From contig NC_034410.1 in the NCBI RefSeq assembly GCF_002078875.1, positions 103,984,915-104,048,914 on the forward strand: a stretch of 64,000 bases of DNA. Direction: 5' to 3'. The stretch comes from Numida meleagris (taxonomy: Eukaryota; Chordata; Aves; Galliformes; Numididae). The stretch's first letter is position 1, and each line of letters starts with the position of its first letter. A program made the translations under genes and the position numbers. The notes below the pieces were generated by a model. It was given only the letters and a program-made list of their open reading frames with translations. It was not told where the DNA came from and did not search any database. This document shows, piece by piece, positions 52,103 to 61,636 of this stretch.

Positions 52103-52632
52103 AAGAATCATAGAATATCCTGTGTTGGAAAGGACCCACAGGATCACTGAGTCCAACTCCAGGCTACACACAGGATCACTCAAAAATCAGACCATGTGTC
52201 TCACAGTGTTGTCCATGTGCTTCTTGAACTGCAGCCCTCCCCTGACACAGCTCCATGCCGTTCCCTCCAGGTCCTGTCACTGTCACCAGAGAGCAGAGCT
52301 CAGCCCTGCTCCTCCTCTCCCTGTGAGGAGCTGCAGCCACCATGAGGCCTCCCCTCAGCCTCCTCTCTTTTCTGCTCTGCGATCCACAAACCAAGGGACC
52401 TCAGTTGATTCTCATACATCTTCCCCTCTAGACTCTTCATCATCTTTGTAGCCCTCCTTTGGACACTCTGTAATAGTTTTATGTCCTTTTTGCGCAGTGG
52501 CACCCAAACCTGCAAAGTGCTCAAGGTGAGGCTGCAAAGCAGAGCTGGACGATCCCTTCCCTTGGCTGGCTGGCAGTGCTGGGGCTGATGCATCCCAGGG
52601 CAGGCCTGGCCTTACTGGCTGCCTGGTGGGAG
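52103..52632 (-). mobile_element. CR1 LINE, minus strand, about 530 bp
   Basis: It starts with AGAATCATAGAATATCCTGTGTTGGAAAGGACCCA and a GATCACTGAGTCCAACTCC block, the 3' end of another CR1 subfamily. Further inward the complement encodes CR1 ORF2 C-terminal motifs (next entry). The segment ends near 52632, where similarity stops. It is 5'-truncated like the other copies. Compared with those copies, the ORF end and 3' UTR (52150-52300) are GC-richer and distinct. Confidence 0.9.
52300..52593 (-). pseudogene. CR1 ORF2 C-terminal fragment
   Basis: The minus-strand frame carries VWVPLRKKDIKLLQSVQRRATKMMKSLEGKMYENQLRSLGLWIAEQKREEAEG. This corresponds to the CR1 region otherwise seen as [28 protein letters not shown]...LGLF-L-KRRLRGD. 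The stretch after LGLW is diverged and the downstream motifs are lost. Inactive remnant. Confidence 0.8.
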
Positions 52633-54048
52633 GCAGGGTCATATTTTTTAACATTCTGCTGAAGGGAGAGGGATTGCAGAGTAAGTATGATGCTTTTTGT
52701 TGGTGGAAGATAGTGGAGCTGCATGAGTGTGTGTGTGTACATGTGCGTGCAAACACAGCATGCAGCAAGTACTTAGAAACAATGAGAGCCTAGTATAGAA
52801 GAGGAAAACTCATGTTTTTTGAAAGCTACTCATGTAATACTATATTTTTTAATTTACAGATGTAAAGCTGGCAGAATTTGGCACTCCTGTGAGTTTAAAA
52901 TTTTTAAAGTACTTGTAACTGGGTTTTCCGGCACGAACATTTTGACTCTGCCATCTTTTCAGTAAATGAGTGAATCAAGTTTCACAAAAATCTTGATAGA
53001 TTATACTTTTAAGTAACTCTTCAGTGTACTTTTTCTGAATACTCTGCATTGACAGAACCAAGCCACAGAACGCAAGAAGCCATGGAGCATCATGGCCTTT
53101 GCCATGAGGTGGCAAGATGCTGCCTCCTTCAGATGGGGCCGTGTCTTACTGGAACTCCCTGTACACTTTCCTTATGGCTTTCCTGATCATCTTGAGAGGC
53201 AGTGATGAGTGACATTGGCCCACTCTGGCCTCCCCTGTCTTAAACACTGTCATATTCAGTCTGACTTTACCATGCTCCATTGAATTTCAGTAAACAAGTT
53301 TGTTTATGAGCCTGGCAAACCTTGAGAGCAGTTTAAAACAATGGTCTAAGAAATTTATTCCCAGTCAGCCTATCACATGCCAAGGAGTCCCACATATTGC
53401 TCCCATTCATGACTCCCAGGTCTCTAATTCTTGTCTCTTGAGGCCATGTATCTCAAAAGTACTATCCTCTGTACGCTGAACTATTTTGCAGAGAAAACAA
53501 TTAAAAAATAGGTTTGTCAACGCCTTTTATTCTCCTAATGTTCCTTTCAGTTATGAATTGGTCCTTTCTATGCTGCTGTTATCCAACCAAGAATTGGATA
53601 GCCCAGTTTCTCCCCATAGCTTCTTCCCCTCTGTATTTATCATTTTCCCTGAGGATTCTTACTCTTCTTTCTTTTCTTTTTTTTTTTTTTTTTTTGCTGC
53701 TCTCCTGCATTTCTCTTCCGCCCACAACATTTTCTATTTGTAAAAGGTTTGACATTGCTTTACATATGCTCATGTACACACGGGACTTCATATGATTGCT
53801 GCACTGAGCAACTCAGATATGCTCCAGATCAAATTCTTTTAAAATATGCTGATCTCACATATGCTGCCTACAACAAAAAAAGAAGCATCAGAACAAAAGC
53901 AGGAGCAATACTAAAGAAAGGTTTCTCCATCTTTTGAATGCATCCTAGAAAGATTTTAAGTTTACATATGGGATCTTTTCAGTAGTCACAGAAATATTAT
54001 TGCCACAACTCCAAATGTTCTGTTGCTAAAATTCATACTGCATATAGA
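52633..54048. other. Unique DNA with a slightly GC-richer patch
   Basis: No gene is recognised. 53060-53230 is GC-richer than its flanks and contains GCCATGGAGCATCATGG and similar words but no sustained frame. 53664-53695 is a T-rich tract. Nothing else is supported. Confidence 0.45.
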
Positions 54049-54054
54049 ATTAAT
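54049..54054. repeat. Target-site duplication, left copy (ATTAAT)
   Basis: ATTAAT directly precedes the TG that opens the LTR at 54055. The same six bases directly follow the closing CA at 54649 (copy at 54650-54655). A 6-bp duplication is typical of class II (ERVK-like and alpha/betaretroviral) integration. Confidence 0.9.
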
Positions 54055-54311
54055 TGTTGTAAATAGGCGGTTGCGAGGATACGAGGTGTAACGAGAAAGG
54101 CCCCCTCCCCAAAGGAATAGGGACAAGTTGACCAAAGAATGTACCCGTGACGCAGGGAAAACGGCAAACTAAGATGATCCGATAAGCTACCTTTTGATAT
54201 GTCAGTAGATGGAAAATACTGCTTCATGCTTCACTGCTACATGCCTCAGCAAAAATATCCAATCAGCATTAAGGGAGTAAGCTTTAGATGGCAATAGTGG
54301 ATAACAAGTAT

Positions 54312-54318
54312 TATAAAA
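54312..54318 (+). promoter_or_regulatory. LTR TATA box
   Basis: TATAAAA lies 85 bp upstream of the first LTR-end motif and 18 bp upstream of AATAAA. The position fits the U3 promoter of a short retroviral LTR. Activity is unknown. Confidence 0.7.
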
Positions 54319-54335
54319 GTAATGCTATACCTTTG

Positions 54336-54341
54336 AATAAA
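54336..54341 (+). terminator. LTR polyadenylation signal AATAAA
   Basis: AATAAA sits 18 bp after the TATA box and is followed by a GT-rich stretch (54363-54395), the usual downstream element for cleavage and polyadenylation. This compact layout implies a very short R region. Confidence 0.7.
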
Positions 54342-54362
54342 AAAAGCTTTTCTTGCTGCTAT

Positions 54363-54390
54363 TGTGTGTGTGTCTGTGTGTGTGTGTGAA
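54363..54390. repeat. (GT)n tract in U5
   Basis: Alternating GT with one TC interruption, directly before the first LTR-end motif. It may serve as the GU-rich polyadenylation element and also provides slippage-prone DNA next to the primer-site array. Confidence 0.85.
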
Positions 54391-54400
54391 TGTGCTTTCA

Positions 54401-54649
54401 AGTGGTGCCGAAACCCGGGAACTAAACCCGGGAACGTGTATGTGTGCTTTCAAGTGGTGCCGAAACCCGGGAACGTGTATGTGTGCTTTCAAGTGGTGCC
54501 GAAACCCGGGAACGTGTATGAGTGTGTTTTCAAGTGGTGCCGAAACCCGGGAACTAACGAACGTGTGTAAGTGGTGCCGAAACCCGGGAACGTGTATGTG
54601 TGTTTTCAAGTGGTGCCGAAACCCGGGAACGTGTATGAGTGTGTTTTCA
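54401..54649 (+). repeat. Tandem array of LTR-end plus primer-binding-site units
   Basis: Six exact copies of TGGTGCCGAAACCCGGGA start at 54403, 54455, 54494, 54535, 54572 and 54611, giving spacings of 52, 39, 41, 37 and 39 bp. Each is preceded by AG or AAG and followed by ACGTGTATG(T/A)GTGT-(C/T)TTTCA or a variant. The 18-mer is the complement of the 3' end of vertebrate tRNA-Phe including CCA, the primer-binding site also used by mouse IAP-type elements. The first interval has an extra ACTAAACCCGGGA. The fourth has ACTAACGA and lacks the TTTCA motif. Translations of this region in any frame are repeat peptides, not proteins. Confidence 0.95.
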
Positions 54650-54655
54650 ATTAAT

Positions 54656-57600
54656 GTTGCATGAGAAACTATAAGGGCTAACCAAGTAGATAACAGGTAT
54701 TTCCATTTCCCCATATTTAATCTTTCTCATTTTCAAAAACTGATTTTCTTCTGGATAATGCAACTGATAAGACACAACACTGATGCAAATGTTTCTTTGA
54801 ATAAAGTCTGAGTGAGTTTCCAAACATCTCTTTGTCACTCAGAAAAAACTTTCCTTAATAGAAACACATCATTGTCTGTATCTGAATTCAAAACGATGTG
54901 GGGTTTTTCAGTCCTTGTAGTCAGCTCCAGCTGGTGTTTCTTTCTTATTTGTTACATTATCAGGAGCCATTATCAATACTTATTATTATAAACACACTCA
55001 AAAATATTATTAACTGATTTAAGGAAAGTCACAACTTTTATCTTATGGGGTTTTTTTTTGTTTGCTTGTTTTTCCTTGCAAGGTATAAAAACAAATAGGA
55101 CAATTACAACTTTGCATGGTATAAGAAAACCACTGAGTACAAGCTAATTCACTAATTTAAATTAGTTAGTATTTCAATTGATCTGAGCTGTTACTTCATT
55201 AGCATATTAATACAGTACAGCTGGAACAATAATTACAACTTATTGCTCTTTTAAAAGAGAATCTCCATACCTTAATTCCAAATTACCACATCTTTATCTT
55301 GGACTTTATTCTTTGCTGAGATACACAGTAGCATCAACTGAACCATACTTTTGAAATATCATCTGTTTGTCATTAAAACATTCCAAACATAAAGAAAAAA
55401 TAAGATATAAACCAAGTGCAACAGGAGTTGCACATAATTTCCATATAAATATGTTGTGTGACTGTAGGAATATAGCTTGGAAATAGTGCTGTTTTCTTTT
55501 CTTTGCAAATTGTATCTCTACCATGTAAACTGAGAACTTTGCCTTGCTGATGAGAGCCAAATGGAAGAAAATACTCCAGGCTATGAAGCAGAGTTAATCA
55601 TGTGAGCGTATTAAACTATATTGGTGGCACATATAAGATGGACTGGCTGAACTGTAAGAAGGCTTTTGTTTCATTATGAAGAGGTAACAAGCACTATGGC
55701 TAGCTAGGACATACTCCAGGTCATTATTGTGAAATTCTTTATCAAAGCATAGAAACAAAAATTCTATAATAGATTGACCTATTGCACCAGCACAAAAATC
55801 AGTAAGTTAGTGTTATGCATAAATAACATATCACCAAGGTGAAAATGTATTCAAAAAAATTAAGCCGGCTCCTGTGTGTGATGAATTCTGCTGTCTTAAA
55901 ACTTGAAACTGATTCACTAGGAAATTTTGGTAATATGTGAATACATAAAAGCTCTTACCTTCCTGCAGGAGCTAAACCAGCCAGGGAAATGTACAGGTCT
56001 GATATAACAGAATTAGGGAAGGTACGAGTTGTCTTACTGACTTTTTCTTTGTTTCGTATGTTTGTCATAAGATCTTTTTTGCATTTAACTAGTTTGTTAT
56101 CTAAGAAGGATATTTTATTGATACAATGCTGCTATTGCCAGATCTTTTTCCTTTCTTTTCCTTCCTTTCTTCTTCTTCTTCTTTTTTTTTTTTTTTTTTT
56201 TGACTGTTTTATGTCTTTTTGGAAGGGAATAGGAATTATGAAATGCCTAAGATTATTATCGTGATCAGAGCTTTAGGGATGCAATTTACAAAAAATGTCT
56301 ATAAAAATAAGATTAGAGTGTCACATTTTGTGTAGTGCCATGGAAAGAGTCCTTCCTCTGGTAAACTAGACGTATATTAGATCTCTGTATTTCATTACTG
56401 TATCCTTTACAGTAAACAGGGAAAGTGAAAATTATGTGCACAATCATGAGTTTGAAACACAGGAGATTCTCTGCACTCCTCTTGAAAAGTAATTCTTTGC
56501 CTAGATGGTCAGGTAGAGAATATATGATGACATCTACATTCACAATGTCAAAGATAGTACTGAAGTTTTACAGATAAATAAAAAGCATATAATTGCAGGT
56601 TTTTCTATGGTATGTATCACATAATGTCTTATTATACTGCAAAGATGGTAAGAAACAGATGTAACATTTAATTTTAATCACATTTTTGTTGCAAAAAATC
56701 AAGTAATTGATTTCAAATAGTGCTTGTAATAATGTCTGGAGTCACCTGCAAACCCAGGTGATAATAACCTAGTAATATCAATATCCATGGAGTAAGATTT
56801 TATCCTTAAAAGAAAAAACCTGGAAAATCTAAAGTAGGGGAGAAATATTATATATATACTGCTGTGAGAGGTGGAAAGTGAAGGGGAAAAGCATAAGAAG
56901 ATATTCTGAAATAGAATTACAACAGAGCAGAAATTTTTGTCCTAAAGGCATTTGGTACTGCTTTTAGTTGAATAACATGATGTATCTTGAAATTGATAAC
57001 GCACTGCAGTCACAGGCTTAGTCATGGTCCTCTGTTAGCCTTTCATGCCTGGGTCCTGGAAATTTTTCCGTCTCTTTGAAGTGTTATTAACGGCCATCAG
57101 TTTTTGCACACTCAGATATCAGATAATAGTGATCCTAAGAACAGAAACTATATTCCTTTCTCAAGAGCGCACTTGAGGGCTTTTCCCCTCTCACAGAGAG
57201 TCTGGTATTTAATTTCATAAAGAACGGGTAAATGCTGCAGTAGGCAAGCTGTATACACCAATTCAGAAAGGTTTAAATCAAAAGGCAACCAATCAGTAAG
57301 AACGTGTGTTTAGAACAATGAGAAAATAAGAGAATTAATGAACACATATTTCTTGTAAGTTTGTTGTTCTGATGTAACAAAATATTGAAGGATATTAGTA
57401 AAGTCATATTACATTTCCTGTTTTATGAAGTTATTTAAATATATCTACGAAATGTAAGTCAAACACAAGAGGTCAATATGTTTTCAGTGGAAGAAAAAAT
57501 GGTGATGTGATACTATACAGAAAATAGAAAGTCTTTTTCAAAATACAAATTGAATAAATATGCAAATCTGTCTCATTGTATTTATTCAAAATACAGAAAT

Positions 57601-57853
57601 TACAGTCTATTAACAAAACAGCATGGCATAAAGCAATAACTTCTCATGTGACTGAAAAAGGAGGAGGCAATAATAGTCTAATCTAGAGATGTCATGAGAG
57701 GCTCAAAAATCTTCCATGAGGACAGAGAGTGATTAAGAAATGGTCTCTGAACCTGCAGTTTCAGGTTGAACCGGAAAACATTTAAACATGATGTTTGGTT
57801 CGGTGTTATATATCTAGTGCCTGCCGATTTAAGATTTAAATTAGTTAAGCCCT
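54656..57853. other. Unique AT-rich non-coding DNA
   Basis: No gene is recognised. A 16-bp palindrome ACTAATTTAAATTAGT lies at 55151-55166 and a pyrimidine tract (TTC/T-rich) at 56151-56201. The open frames are short and motif-free. Confidence 0.5.
56151..56201. repeat. Pyrimidine-rich tract
   Basis: CTTT/CTTC repeats lead into a run of about 21 T. A simple repeat; no transposon is attached. Confidence 0.8.
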
Positions 57854-58105
57854 GTAGGGAACTGTTAGGTCACGGCTTGAACTGGTAATTGAGCCCCAGG
57901 TGAATGGGTGTGGTTGGCCCAGGGAGCACAGGAAAATTGTTTGCACCTGTGGTCCATACATGACCAGAAGGGGTGGACTCAGGGTGGAGATGTGCTGGGT
58001 TCACGTAAGGGCCAGTCACTGAAGGGAGAGCATTTCTTGGACCTGGGCTGCTTTCTGGAAGGGAGTGCTACACATCCTGAGATCTCCTTTGCCTTTTGAG
58101 TGAGT
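57854..58105 (+). other. GC-richer unassigned segment, possibly LTR-derived
   Basis: The segment starts TGTAGGGAACTGTTAGGTCACGG and is clearly GC-richer than both flanks for about 250 bp. Its word content (GAGCCCCAGGTGAATGGG, GGCCAGTCACTGAAGGGAG) resembles a retroviral LTR or other repeat more than local unique DNA. I could not find a second terminus, poly(A) signal or target-site duplication. The 63-codon frame at 57908-58099 has no motif. Exonic or CpG-type origin cannot be excluded. Confidence 0.35.
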
Positions 58106-59864
58106 TTGCCTCTTCTTCCTACATGTGACTATTAACATACCTCTGAATAGTTCACCTTGTATTGTTAAGAACTTGTCAGAAGTGATTCTGTTTGTTTGTA
58201 AGTAGAACAGGGCTGAAGTAATTGTTATTTCACTTTTGAGTATTTAAAGTGTTTTCTATATGATAGGAAGTAAATTAGAGAAAAGCAGTAATTCTTTCTA
58301 CCATCATCTTCTACTGTGCTTTTGCTGTAGCATCATGAATGTGTTTAGGTAACTTGTGTTCTTTCCTGTATTCTCAATAGAAGCTGTGTTGTAGGTAAAG
58401 AACACTACATTCTAGAATGTCATGACAATATTGTGTCCATCCCTGACACTGTATCTATAGGGGGAAAAAGGAGTGAGCAGTTTATCAGGGCATTCCATCA
58501 GGTTGATCTGCCTGTTAGTAGTAGCATTGTCAGTGTGTTTCATGAGAAAATATTATCCATATGCCTGACAGATAAAGCAAGGTTTTACTGCATTCTCATT
58601 AGTAGCTGAGCCATGTAGAGCTGATATTTTAGGTAGCTTGAAGTCATTGTTTAAAAGTTAGTTCTTGGTTGCAAGTATTTTGTGCTGTCTTTTAGTCTTA
58701 AAGTTTATTACAGGTTTCTTGTTAAGAGAACTAAAATTCCCGATTTTATTCTCAACTTTGTATCAGCAAAGTTTAGTTCTGCAGTAGCTTCAGGCAAACT
58801 CCCTGAGCATGTCTCTTCCTACAGCATCAAGATCAAGCAAGATCCCTTATCAAAACACTAGATCCTTTTTATGCTGTTACCAATCTGTGAAACACCCCAA
58901 GTCACATGGACTCTCTGCTACAGCCAAATGTGAAAATTCAGAAGTGCCCAAACAAGTGTACTGCTGCTAGCCGTGAGAAGATATCTCCTTCCCCATTCTC
59001 TTTCTCACTCCCTCTTTTTCTTATGTTGTTTCTCAGTAACAGGGAGAGCAGAAATCAGAAGTGTAGATCAGTGTAGCTTATGAAGTCCTGGGTGTCTTAA
59101 TTCATGCCTAGAGCAGGTTCTGAAAGATGCGTGCAGTGGAGCAGATACGCCAGCCACTAATGTACTCATATTTTTGCAGAAGCTTTAAATGCATGTGAAA
59201 TGCACACAAGGCTGCTTCTATTAGGTCTACAAAGTAAATACAAGAAGCCAGATAGGTTGCACCATCCATAAACAGTGTATGTGCTGTTTGCATCGCAAAA
59301 CACTGGGTTTGTCTCTTGGTCTCCTCTTCTTCCATTCAAATTGAAGTGCCTGCAAAGATGTGGTGGACTAGTGCTTCATAGTGCTAATTTAAAAATATGC
59401 CATCATTTCAGTTTTGAATAGTAACAAATACTGCTGGGATAGTATTAGAAAACTGCTCAGGCAGACTGGAATGGTGCTCTATTACTACTACTGCCTTCTG
59501 GGACAAGTTCTTGCGGAGAGATATAGCATCATGCTGAAAGTTACGCCTGAGCTTTGATATGAGGAAACTCTGATGAAGTGCTGCAAACAAGAGACTCATA
59601 AGAAAACTGAAGTAGTTTGGATGAGCTGGCATCCTGCTCCCAAGATTGTACCTCTTATTTTCTTTATTCTTTATTTTGTGTTTTGTTTAGCGAGGTAGGT
59701 GTGTCAAGAACATCTTCCAGTCGTTCAATGTAACTCTACTAATTGATTTTTCTGTTCAGAAGTCTTGCTCACTTTCAGTGTGGAACACACAAAGAATCAA
59801 ATCAGTGCTGAATTTCTGACTTAAAACTTTTAAGTTTAATCTGTAAACTCTAAAGATGACAGCC
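58106..59864. other. Unique non-coding DNA
   Basis: No gene, RNA or transposon could be supported. Confidence 0.5.
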
Positions 59865-60302
59865 TACCTACAGTTTCAGTTGTTGCTGTGCAATAGGAAC
59901 ATGCCCAGGATCGGGACAGGCCACTCTGTAGGGAAGAGCTCCTTTATTGCAAGGCAGCATGGGGTCAGGTGGAGCTGGGACAAGTGGACTGAATTAGGCA
60001 AGGGATTGTTCTGTACCACCTGACATCACAAGCAATACCATAAAGCTGTGGGGGAGTCAACCAGGTGCTAAGTGTTTCTGGGGGATTGACTAGGTGTTGG
60101 TCTGTTGATTAGTGGTAAGTAATTGCTTTATAGACACATACGTATGTGTAATCACTTTTTTTTTTTCCTTTTATGTCTTATTTGATAGTTTTCATCTCAA
60201 CCCACAAGTTCTATTTTGTTTCTAATTCTTTCTCTCATTCCACTACATTTGTGAGCACATGGCTGCGTGACCCTTAGTTGCATGTCTGGTTAAACTACAA
60301 TT
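59865..60302 (+). mobile_element. ERV LTR fragment related to the 21.9-kb solo LTR
   Basis: Landmarks shared in order with the LTR at 21909-22403 are GTTGTTGCT, a GACATCAC-type block, GTGGTAAGTAATTGCTTTATAG (compare GTGGTGAGCAATTGCTTGTGCA), CTCAACCCACAAGTTCTATTTTG and the final GGTTAAACTACAA. The first 80 bp or so of the LTR are missing and the copy is strongly diverged. It is older than the 21.9-kb copy and has no adjacent internal sequence. Confidence 0.7.
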
Positions 60303-60339
60303 TCTGATATTCTGATGGAAAGTTCTCTCCTTCTCATAC

Positions 60340-60840
60340 TTTTCTGCTGCTCCAGCATGACATCCTTCCCATGGGTGCAGCCCTTTCTAGTCTGATCTGA
60401 CATAGGTCTTTCCCACAGACTAGTTATTGAATTCCTTTTCCATGAAGGACTACAAAGCATGGAATGGATTCAGGAGTGGACTTCTTCAGCATGAGTTCTC
60501 CCCAGGCTGCAGCTCCTGCGAAGTAGCCTGTGCCACTGTGGGTGTTCTCTCCACAAGCTGCAGTTCCATCCAGGAGTCCATTCCTGCCTGGTCTCTCCAC
60601 TGGCTTAGCCTCTTTCAGGCCAAATCCAGTATGACTCTGTGGGCCTCTCCATGGTTGAATGTGGAGATCTGCTTTGCATGGTTCCCATGGTCTTCAGGGA
60701 GACAGCCTGCTACACCATGTGTCTCTCCTGGGCTGCAGGGAACTTCTGCACTGACCTTGGTGCATGCTGAGCTGTTTCTTTGACGCTGGACTCATTTCTC
60801 TCTCATAACTGCTGCACAGCATTTGTTTTCAAGTTGCTGT
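60340..60840 (-). mobile_element. Internal LTR fragment of the 38-kb LTR family
   Basis: Words such as GCTCCAGCATGACATCCTTCCCATGGGTGCAG, GGGCTGCAGGGAACTTCTGCACTGACCTTGGTG and the following TTTCTCTCATAACTGCTGCACAGC match, from memory, the central GC-rich block of the avian LTR family called at 38296-39020, in the same orientation. Both termini are lacking. The 118-codon plus-strand frame over it (60427-60783) is rich in Ser and Cys from imperfect internal repeats and is not a gene. Confidence 0.6.
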
Positions 60841-60845
60841 TGTTA

Positions 60846-61167
60846 TTGCTGAAATGCACCACACACCCCCTCACTGTGCTCGCATCCGCTGTTTGGTCTC
60901 AATAAACATTTATCAAACATCAGTGAATGTCAGTGGGTGCCATTTTTCTGCATGGAGGAATTCAGTGACACACTGTTGCTTTATACACTCTCCTGTGTCA
61001 GTTGCCATTGCTGTCAGACTGCCCCTCTGCTGCCATCTGTCACGTGGCAACAACATGTAATGGAATATTGGTGGGAAGGTTCAACTCCTACTGCCATACC
61101 ACTGACATCCACCTCTGATGTTGTGGGCCAGCATAATTAAGTAGGAGGCATTACTTTTGGAGCAGCC
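60846..61167 (-). mobile_element. Galluhop-type mariner 5' fragment, minus strand
   Basis: The 5' terminal repeat lies at the right (GGAGGCATTACTTTTGGAGC, about 61143-61162). The complement runs from there through the 5' UTR-like region (CCAATATTCCATTACATG) into the transposase start (GAATTCCTCCATGCAG, ACTGACATTCACTGATG) and stops near 60846 at GGTGCATTTCAGC. The 3' half is missing. Its left edge directly abuts the LTR fragment. It is head to head with the copy at 61637-62185. Confidence 0.85.
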
Positions 61168-61636
61168 CTCATGTGGAGAGAGAAGGAAAAAACCACCATC
61201 CTTTGTAATGTTAATTCAGCATATAAATCATTTCGTTAATGTGGTTTAAAGTATAGCCTGATGCTGTTCCACTAATGAGCTTAATTCACTTCTATTTTTT
61301 TGTACAATCTTAGTGCTATAAAATAATTTTATTCCTGTCAGTCTTGCTCTCATAACTTATTATTGTACTTGTATTTGCTACATTATGAATTGTTCCCATG
61401 GCTGTAAAAGTAAGATATTCCATTAACTTTGACTCCTGTTTTTTCTATTAAACTTGAGATACCTTACTTTTTAATGTTGAAGGAGTGCAAAACTTGACTG
61501 TGTTATGAAAGTGCAATAACATACTGTGTCTGTTATTGGTTCATGTCTATTTCATTTTTAGTCACTGTCAAATAACAATAGCATCATATCCCTTTCCATT
61601 ACAAGCTGTCTTTCTTAACCTTTGGGGGATGAAGGG
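61168..61636. other. Unique spacer between two Galluhop copies
   Basis: About 470 bp of AT-rich DNA between two mariner pieces in opposite orientation. No gene is recognised. Confidence 0.5.

Larger units (their letters stand above)
54055..54649 (+). mobile_element. Solo ERV LTR with six internal tRNA-Phe primer-binding sites
   Basis: The element is 595 bp, opens with TGTTGTAAATAGGCGG, closes with GTGTTTTCA, and is flanked by ATTAAT on both sides. U3 runs from 54055 to a TATA box (TATAAAA, 54312-54318). A poly(A) signal AATAAA lies at 54336-54341, so R must be short, as in alpharetroviruses. U5 then has a GT-rich stretch and reaches the expected LTR end TTTCA at 54400. It does not stop there: AG plus an exact tRNA-Phe primer-binding site follows, and this cycle repeats through 54649. 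No gag, pol or env sequence is present. The structure is best read as one integrated LTR whose U5 contains primer sites. The parent family was not identified. Confidence 0.88.

Noticed and set aside
52071..52451. 126-codon plus-strand frame rich in Ser, Pro and His
   Set aside because: It is antisense to the minus-strand CR1 at 52103-52632.
54401..54649. Partial tRNA-Phe genes or a CRISPR-like array
   Set aside because: Only the complement of the last 18 nt including the non-genomic CCA is present, which indicates primer-binding sites. A CRISPR array is excluded by the bird context, the LTR flanks and the near-identical spacers.
54325..54714. 129-codon minus-strand frame with HVPGFRHHL repeats, and matching plus-strand repeat frames
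   Set aside because: The repeats are translations of the tandem primer-binding-site array. The DNA-level repeat explains them fully.
60427..60783. 118-codon Ser/Cys-rich plus-strand frame
   Set aside because: It lies wholly inside an LTR-derived GC-rich block read on the opposite strand, and its repeats come from imperfect DNA repeats.
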